Assembly (NCBI GenBank): GCA_017397315.1
Contig: JAFQJA010000019.1
Coordinates: 1-64,000 of the forward strand
From: Clostridia bacterium
GTDB lineage: Bacteria; Bacillota; Clostridia; Monoglobales; Firm-18
DNA length: 64,000 bases
Direction: 5' to 3'
The position numbers and the translations under genes are program-made. The first letter of the stretch is position 1; each line of letters begins with the position of its first letter. Below are positions 25,802-34,569 of the stretch, piece after piece. The notes under the pieces were generated by a model. That model searched no databases and was not told the DNA's origin. It saw nothing but the letters and a program-made list of their open reading frames with translations.

Positions 25802-28004
25802 TGAAAAGAACGAAATAATTAATGGTACGGTTGAAAATTTAATATACAGTAATAACTACAATGGATATACGGTGTTAAATGTTTTGTTAAAAGACGGCAC
25901 GAACCTTTCCGTTGTTGGTTTTCTCCCCGGAATTTCTGAAGGAGAACAGGTTGAACTTACTGGCACTTATACTGTTCACCCCAAGTATGGTGAACAGTTT
26001 TCTGCCGTGTCTTATGTAAGGCTTTTGCCTCAGAAACTGTCCGAAATAATTAAATTTTTATCTTCGGGAATTATTAAAGGGGTAGGTCCTGCCACCGCCA
26101 AGAAAATCGCTGACCGATTTGGCGAAGAGTCTCTTGAAATAATTGCAGATTATCCTGCAAGACTAGCAGAAATTTCGGGAATTTCCGAAAAAAAGGCATT
26201 GGAAATCGGCAAGAGTTATGTTGAACAACTGGGCGTCCGTGATGTTGTAATGTTTTTTCAGCGTTACGGAATTTCATCGAAATTTGCCATGAAAATTTAC
26301 CGGAAGTATGGTGTTACAACTGTAGAACAGATTAAATTAAACCCTTATCTTCTTGCGGAACAGGTGCGTGGTATCGGTTTTAGCAAAGTTGACGGAATTG
26401 CTTTGTCGTTGGGTTTTTCTCATAATGACAAGCGTAGAATTTGTGCCGGAGTCATTTATTGTCTTTATTCCGCTGCACTAAACGGCCATAGTTATTTACC
26501 TAAAGATACCCTTGTTGAAGATGTTGTAAAACTTCTTGATGTAGATGAGGGAGAGACGGAAAACGCCGTTACCTCTTTGGTTTTTGCAGAAAAAATATAC
26601 ATTGAAAAACACGCTTTGTTTGATGCAGTTTATCTTCCTGTTTACAAAAATGCAGAAGATTATACTGCAAAAAGACTTAAAGCATATAAAAATCACGATT
26701 ATACAAACAACAAAAAGAAAGTAGACAAAATACTTGCTTTGATAGAAAAACAGCAAAATATAGTTTTTGCGGACTTGCAAAAAGAGGCGGTATATGCCGT
26801 TATGGATAACGGTGTTACAGTGATAACCGGAGGTCCGGGCACAGGTAAAACCACCATTATTAACGCCATAATAAAAGTGATGGAAGAAACAGGAAAAACA
26901 GTTTTCCTTGCAGCACCTACAGGAAGGGCTGCCAAGCGTATGACTGAAATGTGCGGAGTAGAGGCAAAAACCATTCACAGAATGTTAGAGGTTGAATTTA
27001 AAGATGACGATGAAACTACTTTTTTTGGCAAAAACGAAGACAACCCCATTGATTGTGATGTTTTAATAATTGATGAAACAAGTATGGTTGATATATTGCT
27101 CGTGAGTGCGGTTTTAAAGGCATTAAAACCTACTGCACGGTTGATTTTGGTTGGCGACAGCGATCAGTTGCCCTCAGTTTCTGCAGGATATGTTCTTCGT
27201 GATATTATTGCTTCCGGCACAGTTAAAACTATTGCTCTTACGGAGATTTTCAGACAGGCTAAAGAAAGTGCTATAGTTGTAAATGCACACTTGATAAACA
27301 GAGGACAGTATCCGGAACTTAACAATGCTGATAATGATTTCTTTTTGGTACGAAGAGACAGTGCTTTTGATATTGTGTCAACCATTGTCCAGTTGTGTGA
27401 AAAAAGACTTCCTAAGGCATACGGTTTTGACGCAGTTTCCGACATTCAGGTGATTTCACCCACGAGAAAGGGACAAGCAGGAGTTGTAGCATTGAACGAA
27501 AAACTGCAGGCAAAATTAAACCCTAAAACTAAAAGCAAAAAAGAAAAAGTTTTCGGAGGAGTAACTTTCCGTGAGGGCGACAAGATTATGCAAAACAAAA
27601 ACAACTATGACATTGAATGGACCAAAGGCGGATTAAGAGGTAACGGTGTATTTAACGGAGATGTTGGATATATAAATAGTATTGATACGGAGGACGAAAC
27701 TTTAACAGTAATATTTGATGATAAAGAGTACATTTACAACTTTTCCCAGGCTGACGAATTGGAACTTGCCTATGCTATTACCGTACACAAAAGTCAGGGT
27801 AGTGAATTTGACGGAGTTGTTATGCCTATGTACCCTTGCGCGCCCATGCTTCAAAACAGAAGTTTGTTATATACTGCAGTTACAAGAGCAAGAAAACTTG
27901 CCGTATTGGTGGGACGAGAGGAATGTATTAAAGTTATGGTTGACAACAAAAGCGAGCAAAAGCGTTATTCGGGACTGCAAAAGAAGTTAGAGGAGCAGTT
28001 ATGA
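25794..28004 (+). CDS. recD2: ATP-dependent RecD2-type DNA helicase
   Basis: RecD2 is a 5'-3' superfamily 1B helicase that acts without RecBC. The 736-residue length is typical. The N-terminal region (about 90-210) has the helix-hairpin-helix repeats GVGPATAKKIADRFG and EISGISEKKALEIG. The helicase core follows, with Walker A GGPGTGKTTI (about 347-356), Walker B LIIDETSMVD and GDSDQLPSV. The C-terminal motif is AYAITVHKSQGSEFDGVVMPM. The start overlaps the preceding small gene and the stop overlaps comF as ATGA, so the genes are probably coupled. Confidence 0.95.
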   Translation: MTNEKNEIINGTVENLIYSNNYNGYTVLNVLLKDGTNLSVVGFLPGISEGEQVELTGTYTVHPKYGEQFSAVSYVRLLPQKLSEIIKFLSSGIIKGVGPATAKKIADRFGEESLEIIADYPARLAEISGISEKKALEIGKSYVEQLGVRDVVMFFQRYGISSKFAMKIYRKYGVTTVEQIKLNPYLLAEQVRGIGFSKVDGIALSLGFSHNDKRRICAGVIYCLYSAALNGHSYLPKDTLVEDVVKLLDVDEGETENAVTSLVFAEKIYIEKHALFDAVYLPVYKNAEDYTAKRLKAYKNHDYTNNKKKVDKILALIEKQQNIVFADLQKEAVYAVMDNGVTVITGGPGTGKTTIINAIIKVMEETGKTVFLAAPTGRAAKRMTEMCGVEAKTIHRMLEVEFKDDDETTFFGKNEDNPIDCDVLIIDETSMVDILLVSAVLKALKPTARLILVGDSDQLPSVSAGYVLRDIIASGTVKTIALTEIFRQAKESAIVVNAHLINRGQYPELNNADNDFFLVRRDSAFDIVSTIVQLCEKRLPKAYGFDAVSDIQVISPTRKGQAGVVALNEKLQAKLNPKTKSKKEKVFGGVTFREGDKIMQNKNNYDIEWTKGGLRGNGVFNGDVGYINSIDTEDETLTVIFDDKEYIYNFSQADELELAYAITVHKSQGSEFDGVVMPMYPCAPMLQNRSLLYTAVTRARKLAVLVGREECIKVMVDNKSEQKRYSGLQKKLEEQL

Positions 28005-28792
28005 AAGTTTTAAGTTTTATATCAAATATTTTTTGCCCTCCAAAATGTATATTTTGCGAAAAACTGATAGGCGTCAACTGTCAAAACAACTATTGCGAAA
28101 AATGTCTTTCGGAACTGATTATTAAAAGTGAGCGGATATGCCAGATGTGCGGACGCCCAATAGAAGTCCCCAGAGGGGAATTGATATGCTTTACCTGTGC
28201 AAATGAACGATACAATTTTAGCAGAAACATTGCGTTGTTTTTGTATAAAGGTAAGGTTAAAGACGCTATTATAAATATGAAATTCAGTGCCAACAATCAG
28301 TGGATTGCATATACTTTTGGCGAACTTTTAGCAGACCATATATCAAAGCAGTACAGTGATGTCGGATTTGACGGAATAGTTTATGTTCCGTCATCTAAAA
28401 AGCGTCAAAAGAAAAGAGGGTATAATCAGGCGGAAATTATTGCGTTGGCTGTTGGCAAGATTTTAGGTTTGCCTGTTTTAAAGGACGCATTAATTAAGTA
28501 TAAGGAAACACCAAAACAAAGCACCTTGTCGTCTGCCGAAAGGCGTAAGAATATCAACGGTTCATACAAGGCAGGTGAAACAGATGTAACAGACAAAGTG
28601 TTACTTTTGATTGATGATGTATTAACAACCGGCTCAACAATGAGCGAGTGTGCAAAAATGCTGACAAAAGCCGGGGCGTTACTTGTATACAGTGCAACAA
28701 TTGCTGTAACTGAGGGGTGGGATACGAAGTGCAGATTAAGAGGAAAAAGATTAAAGATAACAAGAAGAAATTCGACTTATTATACAAAGTAA
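28001..28792 (+). CDS. comF: ComF family protein (phosphoribosyltransferase fold)
   Basis: The 263-residue protein has an N-terminal zinc-finger region of CxxC pairs (CPPKCIFC, CEKC, CQMCGRP, CFTC) and a C-terminal phosphoribosyltransferase fold with the PRPP-binding motif LLIDDVLTTGSTM. ComF is needed for natural DNA uptake in Bacillus and acts with the ComFA helicase, which is absent here. ATG overlaps the recD2 stop. The last 20 or so residues (basic, rich in Arg/Lys) extend beyond the usual family end and are encoded by DNA that also encodes the start of the downstream comEA-like gene. Confidence 0.92.
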   Translation: MKVLSFISNIFCPPKCIFCEKLIGVNCQNNYCEKCLSELIIKSERICQMCGRPIEVPRGELICFTCANERYNFSRNIALFLYKGKVKDAIINMKFSANNQWIAYTFGELLADHISKQYSDVGFDGIVYVPSSKKRQKKRGYNQAEIIALAVGKILGLPVLKDALIKYKETPKQSTLSSAERRKNINGSYKAGETDVTDKVLLLIDDVLTTGSTMSECAKMLTKAGALLVYSATIAVTEGWDTKCRLRGKRLKITRRNSTYYTK

Positions 28793-29250
28793 CGGTAGTG
28801 GTAATTACCATTATCGTTGTAATAGTGTTTATGTTTGTCAGAAATTACGAAAAAAGTTCTGAGAAAATAACTGTAAGTATAAAAGGACATATACAAAAAG
28901 CAGGGGTATATAAACTTGAAAGAGGCGGTACTGTTACCGAAGCGGTTGAACTAGCAGGAGGATTTACTGATACAGCGGACAGGGAATACTTAAATCTTGC
29001 TGAAATCGTTACAGACGGAGAAGAAATTTATATCCCTGCTAAAAACAGGGATATAACAGATAAAATCAATATAAATACTGCTACGGAAGAAGAACTGAAC
29101 AGTTTGCCCGGTATTGGACAGGCAACTGCCGGAAGAATTATTGATTACCGTGAAAAGCACGGCAAGTTTCATTATATAGATGAGATTATGAATGTAAAAG
29201 GTATAGGTGAGAAAACCTTTGACGAAATAAAAGGATATATTACTTGTTAA
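28729..29250 (+). CDS. comEA: ComEA-like helix-hairpin-helix DNA-binding membrane protein
   Basis: The product is about 173 residues: a short basic cytoplasmic N-terminus, one membrane helix (about residues 16-38, VTVVVITIIVVIVFMFV), a SLBB domain (SIKGHIQKAGVYKLERGGTVTEAVELAGG) and a C-terminal pair of helix-hairpin-helix motifs (INTATEEELNSLPGIGQATAGRIIDYREKHG). This is the ComEA architecture for a surface DNA receptor. GTG 28729 is chosen because GAGGGG at 28712-28717 lies 11 bases before it; GTG 28717 directly abuts that site. The gene overlaps comF by 64 bases and converges on, and overlaps by 11 bases, the dehydrogenase on the other strand. Confidence 0.85.
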   Translation: MQIKRKKIKDNKKKFDLLYKVTVVVITIIVVIVFMFVRNYEKSSEKITVSIKGHIQKAGVYKLERGGTVTEAVELAGGFTDTADREYLNLAEIVTDGEEIYIPAKNRDITDKININTATEEELNSLPGIGQATAGRIIDYREKHGKFHYIDEIMNVKGIGEKTFDEIKGYITC

Positions 29251-30193
29251 CTACATTTTGAGGTGTTCCTTTAAGGAACATCTCAATATTTTTTTGCACG
29301 ATTTCCAAAAGATTTTCTCTTACTGTTTTAGGTGCCCAGCCTATATGCGGTGTGATTATAATATTTCTTGCTGCAAGCAGAGGATTATCCGGTTGCATAG
29401 GTTCTACCGACACCACATCTACTGCGGCGTAAATTTTGTCGTTGTTAAGAGCCGACGCCAGGTCGTGCTCATTTATTACGGGCCCCCGTGATGTATTTAT
29501 AAGCAAGCACCCTTTTTTCATTTTGCTGATAGTGTCATTGTTAATAAGGTTTTTGGTGTCATCTGCAAGAGGGCAGTGAAGACTTATTATGTCGCTTTCT
29601 TCAAGCAATTGTTCAAAAGATACGAAGGTGTGTTTTGAATTGGGATAAGGTTTGTTTCTGTGGTTGCAGTATATAACATTCATTGAAAATGCTTCTGCAA
29701 TTTTTGCGACTTCTCTGCCTATTGCTCCATAGCCTACTATACCTATTGTTAATCCTTTAAGAGCGGTAAGTTGAGTTACCCAGTAACAAAAATCTTCAGA
29801 ATTGCACCAATCACCGTTTTTGACGGAGTTGTTTAGTTCCGCAACTTTATTAAAGTGATGCAAAATATAAGAAAACACCAGTTGCGCAACTGACTTCGTA
29901 CTGTATTCCGGAACATTGGATACGGGAATTCCCAATTTCTTTGCGTAGGAAACATCTACGGCGTTATAGCCTGTTGCAAGAGTAGTAATGAATTTTATAT
30001 TGGGGCACTTATTTATAACTTCTTTTGTTATAAGTGCTTTGTTTGTAACAACAATCTGTGCATCGTTAATTCTTTCTGCTACCAAATGAGGAGGAGTTCT
30101 GTCATAAATTGTAAGTTCGCCGAACTTTTCAAAACTGTCCCATGTTAAATCCCCGGGGTTTGTTGTGTATCCGTCAAGCACCACTGTTTTCAT
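29240..30193 (-). CDS. D-isomer-specific 2-hydroxyacid dehydrogenase
   Basis: This is an NAD(P)-dependent cytoplasmic dehydrogenase of 317 residues. It contains the nucleotide-binding fingerprint GIVGYGAIGREVAKIAEAF (about 149-167), the catalytic Arg in NTSRGPVI, the Glu in VVSVEPMQPDNPL and the His in ITPHIGWAP. It reduces 2-oxoacids such as hydroxypyruvate or glyoxylate to D-2-hydroxyacids; a glycerate dehydrogenase is the likeliest subtype but this is not certain. It is a single gene with its own promoter and no terminator visible before the converging comEA-like gene. Confidence 0.93.
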   Translation of the reverse strand: MKTVVLDGYTTNPGDLTWDSFEKFGELTIYDRTPPHLVAERINDAQIVVTNKALITKEVINKCPNIKFITTLATGYNAVDVSYAKKLGIPVSNVPEYSTKSVAQLVFSYILHHFNKVAELNNSVKNGDWCNSEDFCYWVTQLTALKGLTIGIVGYGAIGREVAKIAEAFSMNVIYCNHRNKPYPNSKHTFVSFEQLLEESDIISLHCPLADDTKNLINNDTISKMKKGCLLINTSRGPVINEHDLASALNNDKIYAAVDVVSVEPMQPDNPLLAARNIIITPHIGWAPKTVRENLLEIVQKNIEMFLKGTPQNVVNK

Positions 30194-30224
30194 ATCATAT
30201 CACACCTTTTTATTTAATAAATTT

Positions 30225-30253
30225 ATTATACAATTTTATTGGTTTTATATCAA
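30225..30253 (-). promoter_or_regulatory. Promoter of the 2-hydroxyacid dehydrogenase
   Basis: On the minus strand, TTGATA (30253-30248), a 17-base spacer and TATAAT (30230-30225), about 30 bases before the start codon. Confidence 0.8.
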
Positions 30254-30273
30254 CAATTTATTAAAAAAATATG

Positions 30274-30302
30274 TAGACAAATTGATTTAAAAATGGTAAA
30301 AT
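30274..30302 (+). promoter_or_regulatory. Promoter of the frr-uppS-cdsA-dxr-rseP-ispG-polC run
   Basis: TAGACA (30274-30279), 17 bases, TAAAAT (30297-30302), just upstream of the frr ribosome site. It marks frr as the first gene here, without the usual rpsB-tsf-pyrH upstream. Confidence 0.75.
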
Positions 30303-30330
30303 ATTATTAATATGATTGGAGGTATTACTT

Positions 30331-30885
30331 ATGAATGAAAATTTAAAAAAATACGAAGAGAAAATGGACAAATCTATCAGTTATTTTCATAGTGATATTA
30401 ATACTTTGCGTGTAGGGAGAGCAAACCCTGCGGTTTTAGACAAAATCAAGGTTGAATATTACGGTGTGCCTACACCGCTTGCTCAGGTTGGAACTATTGC
30501 AGTTCCTGAACCGCAGACCATTACCATTCAGCCTTGGGATGCATCAATTTTAAGTGAAATTGAAAAAGCAATTAATAAATCTGATATTGGTATTAATCCG
30601 CAAAATGACGGAAAGTTAATAAGACTTAATTTCCCGCCTTTAACAGAGGAACGCAGAAAAGAACTTGCCAAAACTTTAAGCAAAAAATCAGAAGATGCAA
30701 AAGTTAATATACGAAATATCCGCAGAGAAGCGATAGACTTTTTTAAAAAGGAACTTAAAAACAAAACAATGACAGAAGATGAAGTTAAGGGAGCAGAGGA
30801 TGACGCTCAAAAACTAACAGACAAAAAGATAACTGAAATAGAAACAATAACAGCGAAAAAGGAAAAAGAAATTTTAGAGGTTTGA
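30331..30885 (+). CDS. frr: Ribosome recycling factor
   Basis: RRF splits post-termination ribosomes together with EF-G. The 184-residue length is exact for the family. Diagnostic segments are RVGRANPAVLDKI, YYGVPTPLAQ, PQTITIQPWD and LNFPPLTEERRKEL, followed by a long C-terminal helix. ATG 30331 is preceded by TTGGAGG; a frame extension to 30316 lies inside that ribosome site and is rejected. It leads the lipid-carrier and isoprenoid operon, with uppS starting after one base. Confidence 0.97.
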   Translation: MNENLKKYEEKMDKSISYFHSDINTLRVGRANPAVLDKIKVEYYGVPTPLAQVGTIAVPEPQTITIQPWDASILSEIEKAINKSDIGINPQNDGKLIRLNFPPLTEERRKELAKTLSKKSEDAKVNIRNIRREAIDFFKKELKNKTMTEDEVKGAEDDAQKLTDKKITEIETITAKKEKEILEV

Positions 30886-30886
30886 T

Positions 30887-31603
30887 ATGTTTTTTAAAAA
30901 AAACAAAGACGCAATAGATTTTAACAACTTGCCTTTAAGTATAGGCATTATTATGGACGGTAACGGCAGGTGGGCAAAAAAACGCGGACTGCCCCGAAGT
31001 GCAGGCCACCGTGCAGGAGCCGAAGTTTTAAGAAGAATTGTTGAGTATTGTGATAAAATAGGCATAAAATCAGTTACTGCTTATGCGTTTTCCACGGAAA
31101 ACTGGAAACGGCCAAAAGATGAGGTTGAAAATCTGATGTTGCTTCTGGAGGAGTATTTGTCTGATGCAAAAAAAACTCTTCACGGTAAAAACGCTGTAAT
31201 AAAAGTTGTGGGTGCCAGAAGTGCCCTTACCCCTTCGATATGCGAAAAAATCAAAGAAACAGAGGAAATGACAAAGGACAACACAGGAGTAGTGTTAAAC
31301 CTTGCTATTAATTACGGCGGAAGAGATGAAGTTGTATCTGCGGTAAACAAATGTATCAAAGAGGGCGTTACAGAAATCACGGAGCAGGACATAAGTGCTC
31401 AACTTTATAACAGCGACTTTCCTGATGTTGACCTTATAATAAGACCAAGCGGAGAATTCAGACTTTCTAATTTTATGTTGTGGCAAAGTGCTTATGCAGA
31501 ACTTTGGTTCGATAATGTTTTATGGCCCGATTTTACTGTAAAGCACCTGGATAAAGCAATTATTGATTACCAGAAAAGAAACAGACGCTTTGGCGGAGTT
31601 TGA
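30887..31603 (+). CDS. uppS: Isoprenyl (undecaprenyl) diphosphate synthase
   Basis: This cis-prenyltransferase makes the C55 lipid carrier for cell-wall synthesis. The 238-residue protein has the catalytic Asp in IIMDGNGRWAKKRG, the substrate elements HRAGAE and TAYAFSTENWKRP, and the C-terminal RPSGEFRLSNFMLWQSAYAELWF signature. In that signature the usual RTSGE/RTGGE is RPSGE, a mild variant. Only one base separates it from frr. cdsA follows after 13 bases. Confidence 0.96.
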   Translation: MFFKKNKDAIDFNNLPLSIGIIMDGNGRWAKKRGLPRSAGHRAGAEVLRRIVEYCDKIGIKSVTAYAFSTENWKRPKDEVENLMLLLEEYLSDAKKTLHGKNAVIKVVGARSALTPSICEKIKETEEMTKDNTGVVLNLAINYGGRDEVVSAVNKCIKEGVTEITEQDISAQLYNSDFPDVDLIIRPSGEFRLSNFMLWQSAYAELWFDNVLWPDFTVKHLDKAIIDYQKRNRRFGGV

Positions 31604-31616
31604 GAGGAATCGAAAA

Positions 31617-32396
31617 ATGAAACAAAGGGTTATTACGGGAACAGTATGTGCATTAATTTTAATTGCCGTTTTACTGTCCCACGAAATAGTATTAAAAATA
31701 GGCGTGTCGGTTATTGCCGCACTGTCTGTCTATGAGGTTTTAAAAGTTACAGATATTGAAAAATACAAAATTCCAACTGTATCAGCGGTTCTTTTTGCCC
31801 TTGTATTCACCTGTTTTAAACAAATAATTTTTTTATATTTTATTATTATTTTGTTTTTTGGATACTTTATGTTTGGCAAAAAGCAGATGCAGTTTGAAGA
31901 AATATCAAAGGCATTTTTCATTTCGGTATTTGTACCTATGTTATATGGGTATTTGATTTTAATACGGGGTATGGAACACGGACAAATCCTTGTATGGACG
32001 GTATTTGTTATTTCTCTATTAACAGATACCTTTGCATACTTTACGGGTTGCCTTATCGGCAAGCACAAACTTGCTCCTGTTATAAGTCCCAAAAAGACAG
32101 TGGAGGGTGCAATAGGAGGTTTTTTCGGCTCTGTGCTTGGAATGATTGGACTTTGCTTTGTTTTCGATTCAAACGGACTTGTTGCGAACTATTTTAATGC
32201 AATCGTAATTGCAGTTGTATGTTCTGCGGTTTCCCAGTTTGGTGATTTGTGTGCTTCCTCAATAAAAAGGCAGTACGGAATAAAAGATTACGGCAACATT
32301 ATGCCGGGGCACGGTGGAATGATGGACAGATTTGACGGTGTGATTTTTACAGCACCTGCAGTATATTACCTTATGTTAATATTACCCATAATTTAG
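31617..32396 (+). CDS. cdsA: Phosphatidate cytidylyltransferase (CDP-diglyceride synthase)
   Basis: CdsA converts phosphatidic acid and CTP to CDP-diacylglycerol for phospholipid synthesis. The 259-residue multi-pass membrane protein has about seven or eight hydrophobic segments. It carries the signature SSIKRQYGIKDYGNIMPGHGGMMDR, with the metal-binding Asp, near the C-terminus, and the SPKKTVEGAIGG motif. ATG 31617 follows GAGAGGAA. An 18-codon upstream extension inside uppS is rejected for lack of a ribosome site and homology. Confidence 0.95.
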   Translation: MKQRVITGTVCALILIAVLLSHEIVLKIGVSVIAALSVYEVLKVTDIEKYKIPTVSAVLFALVFTCFKQIIFLYFIIILFFGYFMFGKKQMQFEEISKAFFISVFVPMLYGYLILIRGMEHGQILVWTVFVISLLTDTFAYFTGCLIGKHKLAPVISPKKTVEGAIGGFFGSVLGMIGLCFVFDSNGLVANYFNAIVIAVVCSAVSQFGDLCASSIKRQYGIKDYGNIMPGHGGMMDRFDGVIFTAPAVYYLMLILPII

Positions 32397-32406
32397 GCGG
32401 GATTAT

Positions 32407-33546
32407 ATGAAAATATCTATTTTGGGAAGTACCGGTTCAATAGGTACTCAAACCTTAAGTGTAGTTGACAATAATAAAGAGATTGAGGTTTTGGGTTTAA
32501 GCGGTAATTCCAACATAAAATTATTAGAACAACAAGCAAGAAAATACAAGCCGAAAGTTGTGGCGGTTGCAGACGAGAAAAACGCCACTTTATTAAAGAT
32601 TGCCTTGTCTGATACTAACACCAGTGTGGTGGGTGGTCAAGGTGGTTTATGCGAAGTGTCGGCATTAAGTGAAATTGATACAGTGGTAACATCTGTTGTG
32701 GGAATAGCAGGGCTTGTTCCCACTCTTTTTGCTATTAAGAACGGTAAAAATATTGCGCTTGCCAACAAGGAAACTTTAGTAACGGCAGGGGAAATTGTAA
32801 TTAACGAGGCAAAAAAACAAGGCGTTGGTATATTGCCTGTTGACAGTGAACACAGTGCAATTTTTCAATGTATCGGCAACCACAGACAAAGTGAAGTTAA
32901 AAAACTTATTATTACCGCATCAGGCGGTTCGCAGTACGGCAAAACAAGAGATATGTTAAAAGCCGTAACAGTTAAAGAGGCTCTTTCTCACCCTAATTGG
33001 GATATGGGGAAAAAAATAACTGTTGACAGTGCAACCCTTATGAATAAAGGTTTCGAGGTTATTGAGGCGAAATGGCTTTACGGTGTAGAGTATGACGATA
33101 TAGAAGTTTTGTTGCACAGACAAAGTATAGTTCATTCAATGGTTGAGTTTTGCGACAACAGTGTGATTGCTCAACTATCTGTACCCGATATGAGACTGGC
33201 AATTCATTATGCACTTTGCTATCCGAACAGAGAACCATCGAATTTACCACAACTTGATTTAACCCAAATTGGCAGTCTTACTTTCGAAAAGCCTGATACT
33301 GATACTTTTAATTGTCTTTCCCTTGCAATAGAAGCAGGAAAAAAAGGAGGTACAATGCCGACAGTTTTAAATGGTGCAGATGAGGTCGCAGTATCATTAT
33401 TCCTGCAAGGCAGAATTAAGTTTTTGGAAATTGCAGAAATTGTAGAAAAAGCCCTTTTTGAACATAAGAACACATTAAATCCGACAATTGATGATATAAT
33501 AGAAACAGATAGAGAAATAAGAAACAAAATTTTAAAGGACTGGTGA
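32407..33546 (+). CDS. dxr: 1-deoxy-D-xylulose 5-phosphate reductoisomerase
   Basis: Dxr carries out the first committed step of the MEP isoprenoid pathway (DXP to MEP, NADPH). The 379-residue protein has the NADPH fold at its N-terminus (GSTGSIGTQTL), the central ALANKETLVTAGEI, the metal-binding PVDSEHSAIFQC, the flexible-loop region SHPNWDMGKKITVDSATLMNKG and the C-terminal helical bundle. It begins 10 bases after cdsA. With uppS and ispG in the same operon, it supplies precursors for the lipid carrier. Confidence 0.97.
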   Translation: MKISILGSTGSIGTQTLSVVDNNKEIEVLGLSGNSNIKLLEQQARKYKPKVVAVADEKNATLLKIALSDTNTSVVGGQGGLCEVSALSEIDTVVTSVVGIAGLVPTLFAIKNGKNIALANKETLVTAGEIVINEAKKQGVGILPVDSEHSAIFQCIGNHRQSEVKKLIITASGGSQYGKTRDMLKAVTVKEALSHPNWDMGKKITVDSATLMNKGFEVIEAKWLYGVEYDDIEVLLHRQSIVHSMVEFCDNSVIAQLSVPDMRLAIHYALCYPNREPSNLPQLDLTQIGSLTFEKPDTDTFNCLSLAIEAGKKGGTMPTVLNGADEVAVSLFLQGRIKFLEIAEIVEKALFEHKNTLNPTIDDIIETDREIRNKILKDW

Positions 33547-33547
33547 A

Positions 33548-34567
33548 ATGCTCAATATACTTATTGCCATTTTGGTGTTTTGCCTCATAATTACGGCACA
33601 CGAGTTTGGTCATTTTATATCTGCGAAAATTTGCGGAGTAACTGTGCATGAATTTTCTATAGGGATGGGCCCTGCGTTTTTTAAAAAACAAGGTAAAGAA
33701 ACATTATTTTCCATAAGAGCAATTCCTTTCGGGGGATACTGCAAAATGGAGGGCGAAGACGAACAGTCGGACAATGACGGTTCCTTCAGTAAAAAAAGCA
33801 GACCTAAAAAATTACTGATACTTGCATCAGGTGCAATTATGAACATAATTACAGGCTTTTTACTGTTTGTTATAATTATGTTTCAGACAAAGACGGTAGT
33901 TGTTCCCGTTGTTAACGAGGTCCTGGACAATTATCCTGCATATAATATACTTGTACCGGGCGACGAAATTACTAAAGTAAACGGAAAAAGAGTTTACACA
34001 AGTGCAAATCTTAATACGGAAATTTCAAGAAACGGCGGTTCGCCTGTAGAATTGACATTAAAAAGAAACGGCGAAACAAAAATTGTTACAATTACACCAA
34101 AAAACGAAGACGGAAGGCTTTTATTAGGTTTTATGTCGGGTGTAAAAAAACTTAATTTCGGCAACAGGTTTTTTTACGCGTACAGAAATACCGTTGATTT
34201 TTCTAAAATGGTAATTACCTCGTTGGGAGATTTAATTACAGGAAAGGTTGGTATTAATAATATTTCGGGGCCTGCAGGAATTGTAAGCGAAATAGGAAAT
34301 GCGGCAGACACATCAAAGGAGGAGGGCTCGTATATCCCTCTTTTAGTTCTTGTTGCATTTATTACAATAAATCTTGGAGTATTTAATCTTTTACCCATAC
34401 CCGCTCTTGACGGCGGAAGAATTTTCTTTGTACTGGCAAGTGCTATTATAAGAAAGGATATACCGCCCGAAAAAGAAGGTATAGTTCATTTTATTGGTCT
34501 TTTCCTTTTGTTTGGACTTATGATTTATGCCACGGGCAACGATTTAATAAGGATATTTAGGAGTTAG
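33548..34567 (+). CDS. rseP: RIP metalloprotease RseP (site-2 protease)
   Basis: This is an intramembrane zinc metalloprotease of 339 residues that cleaves membrane-bound anti-sigma factors or signal peptides. The zinc ligands HEFGH lie in the first helix (about residues 18-22), followed by PFGGYCKMEGE, a PDZ domain (about 115-185, VLDNYPAYNILVPGDEITKVNG) and the third zinc ligand in NLLPIPALDGGR. Only one base separates it from dxr, and ispG follows within 3 bases. No substrate anti-sigma factor is encoded in the window. Confidence 0.95.
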   Translation: MLNILIAILVFCLIITAHEFGHFISAKICGVTVHEFSIGMGPAFFKKQGKETLFSIRAIPFGGYCKMEGEDEQSDNDGSFSKKSRPKKLLILASGAIMNIITGFLLFVIIMFQTKTVVVPVVNEVLDNYPAYNILVPGDEITKVNGKRVYTSANLNTEISRNGGSPVELTLKRNGETKIVTITPKNEDGRLLLGFMSGVKKLNFGNRFFYAYRNTVDFSKMVITSLGDLITGKVGINNISGPAGIVSEIGNAADTSKEEGSYIPLLVLVAFITINLGVFNLLPIPALDGGRIFFVLASAIIRKDIPPEKEGIVHFIGLFLLFGLMIYATGNDLIRIFRS

Positions 34568-34569
34568 TT

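Noticed and set aside
30316-30330. Extension of frr to a start at 30316
   Set aside because: The codon is inside the TTGGAGG ribosome-binding sequence; ATG 30331 gives the exact family length.
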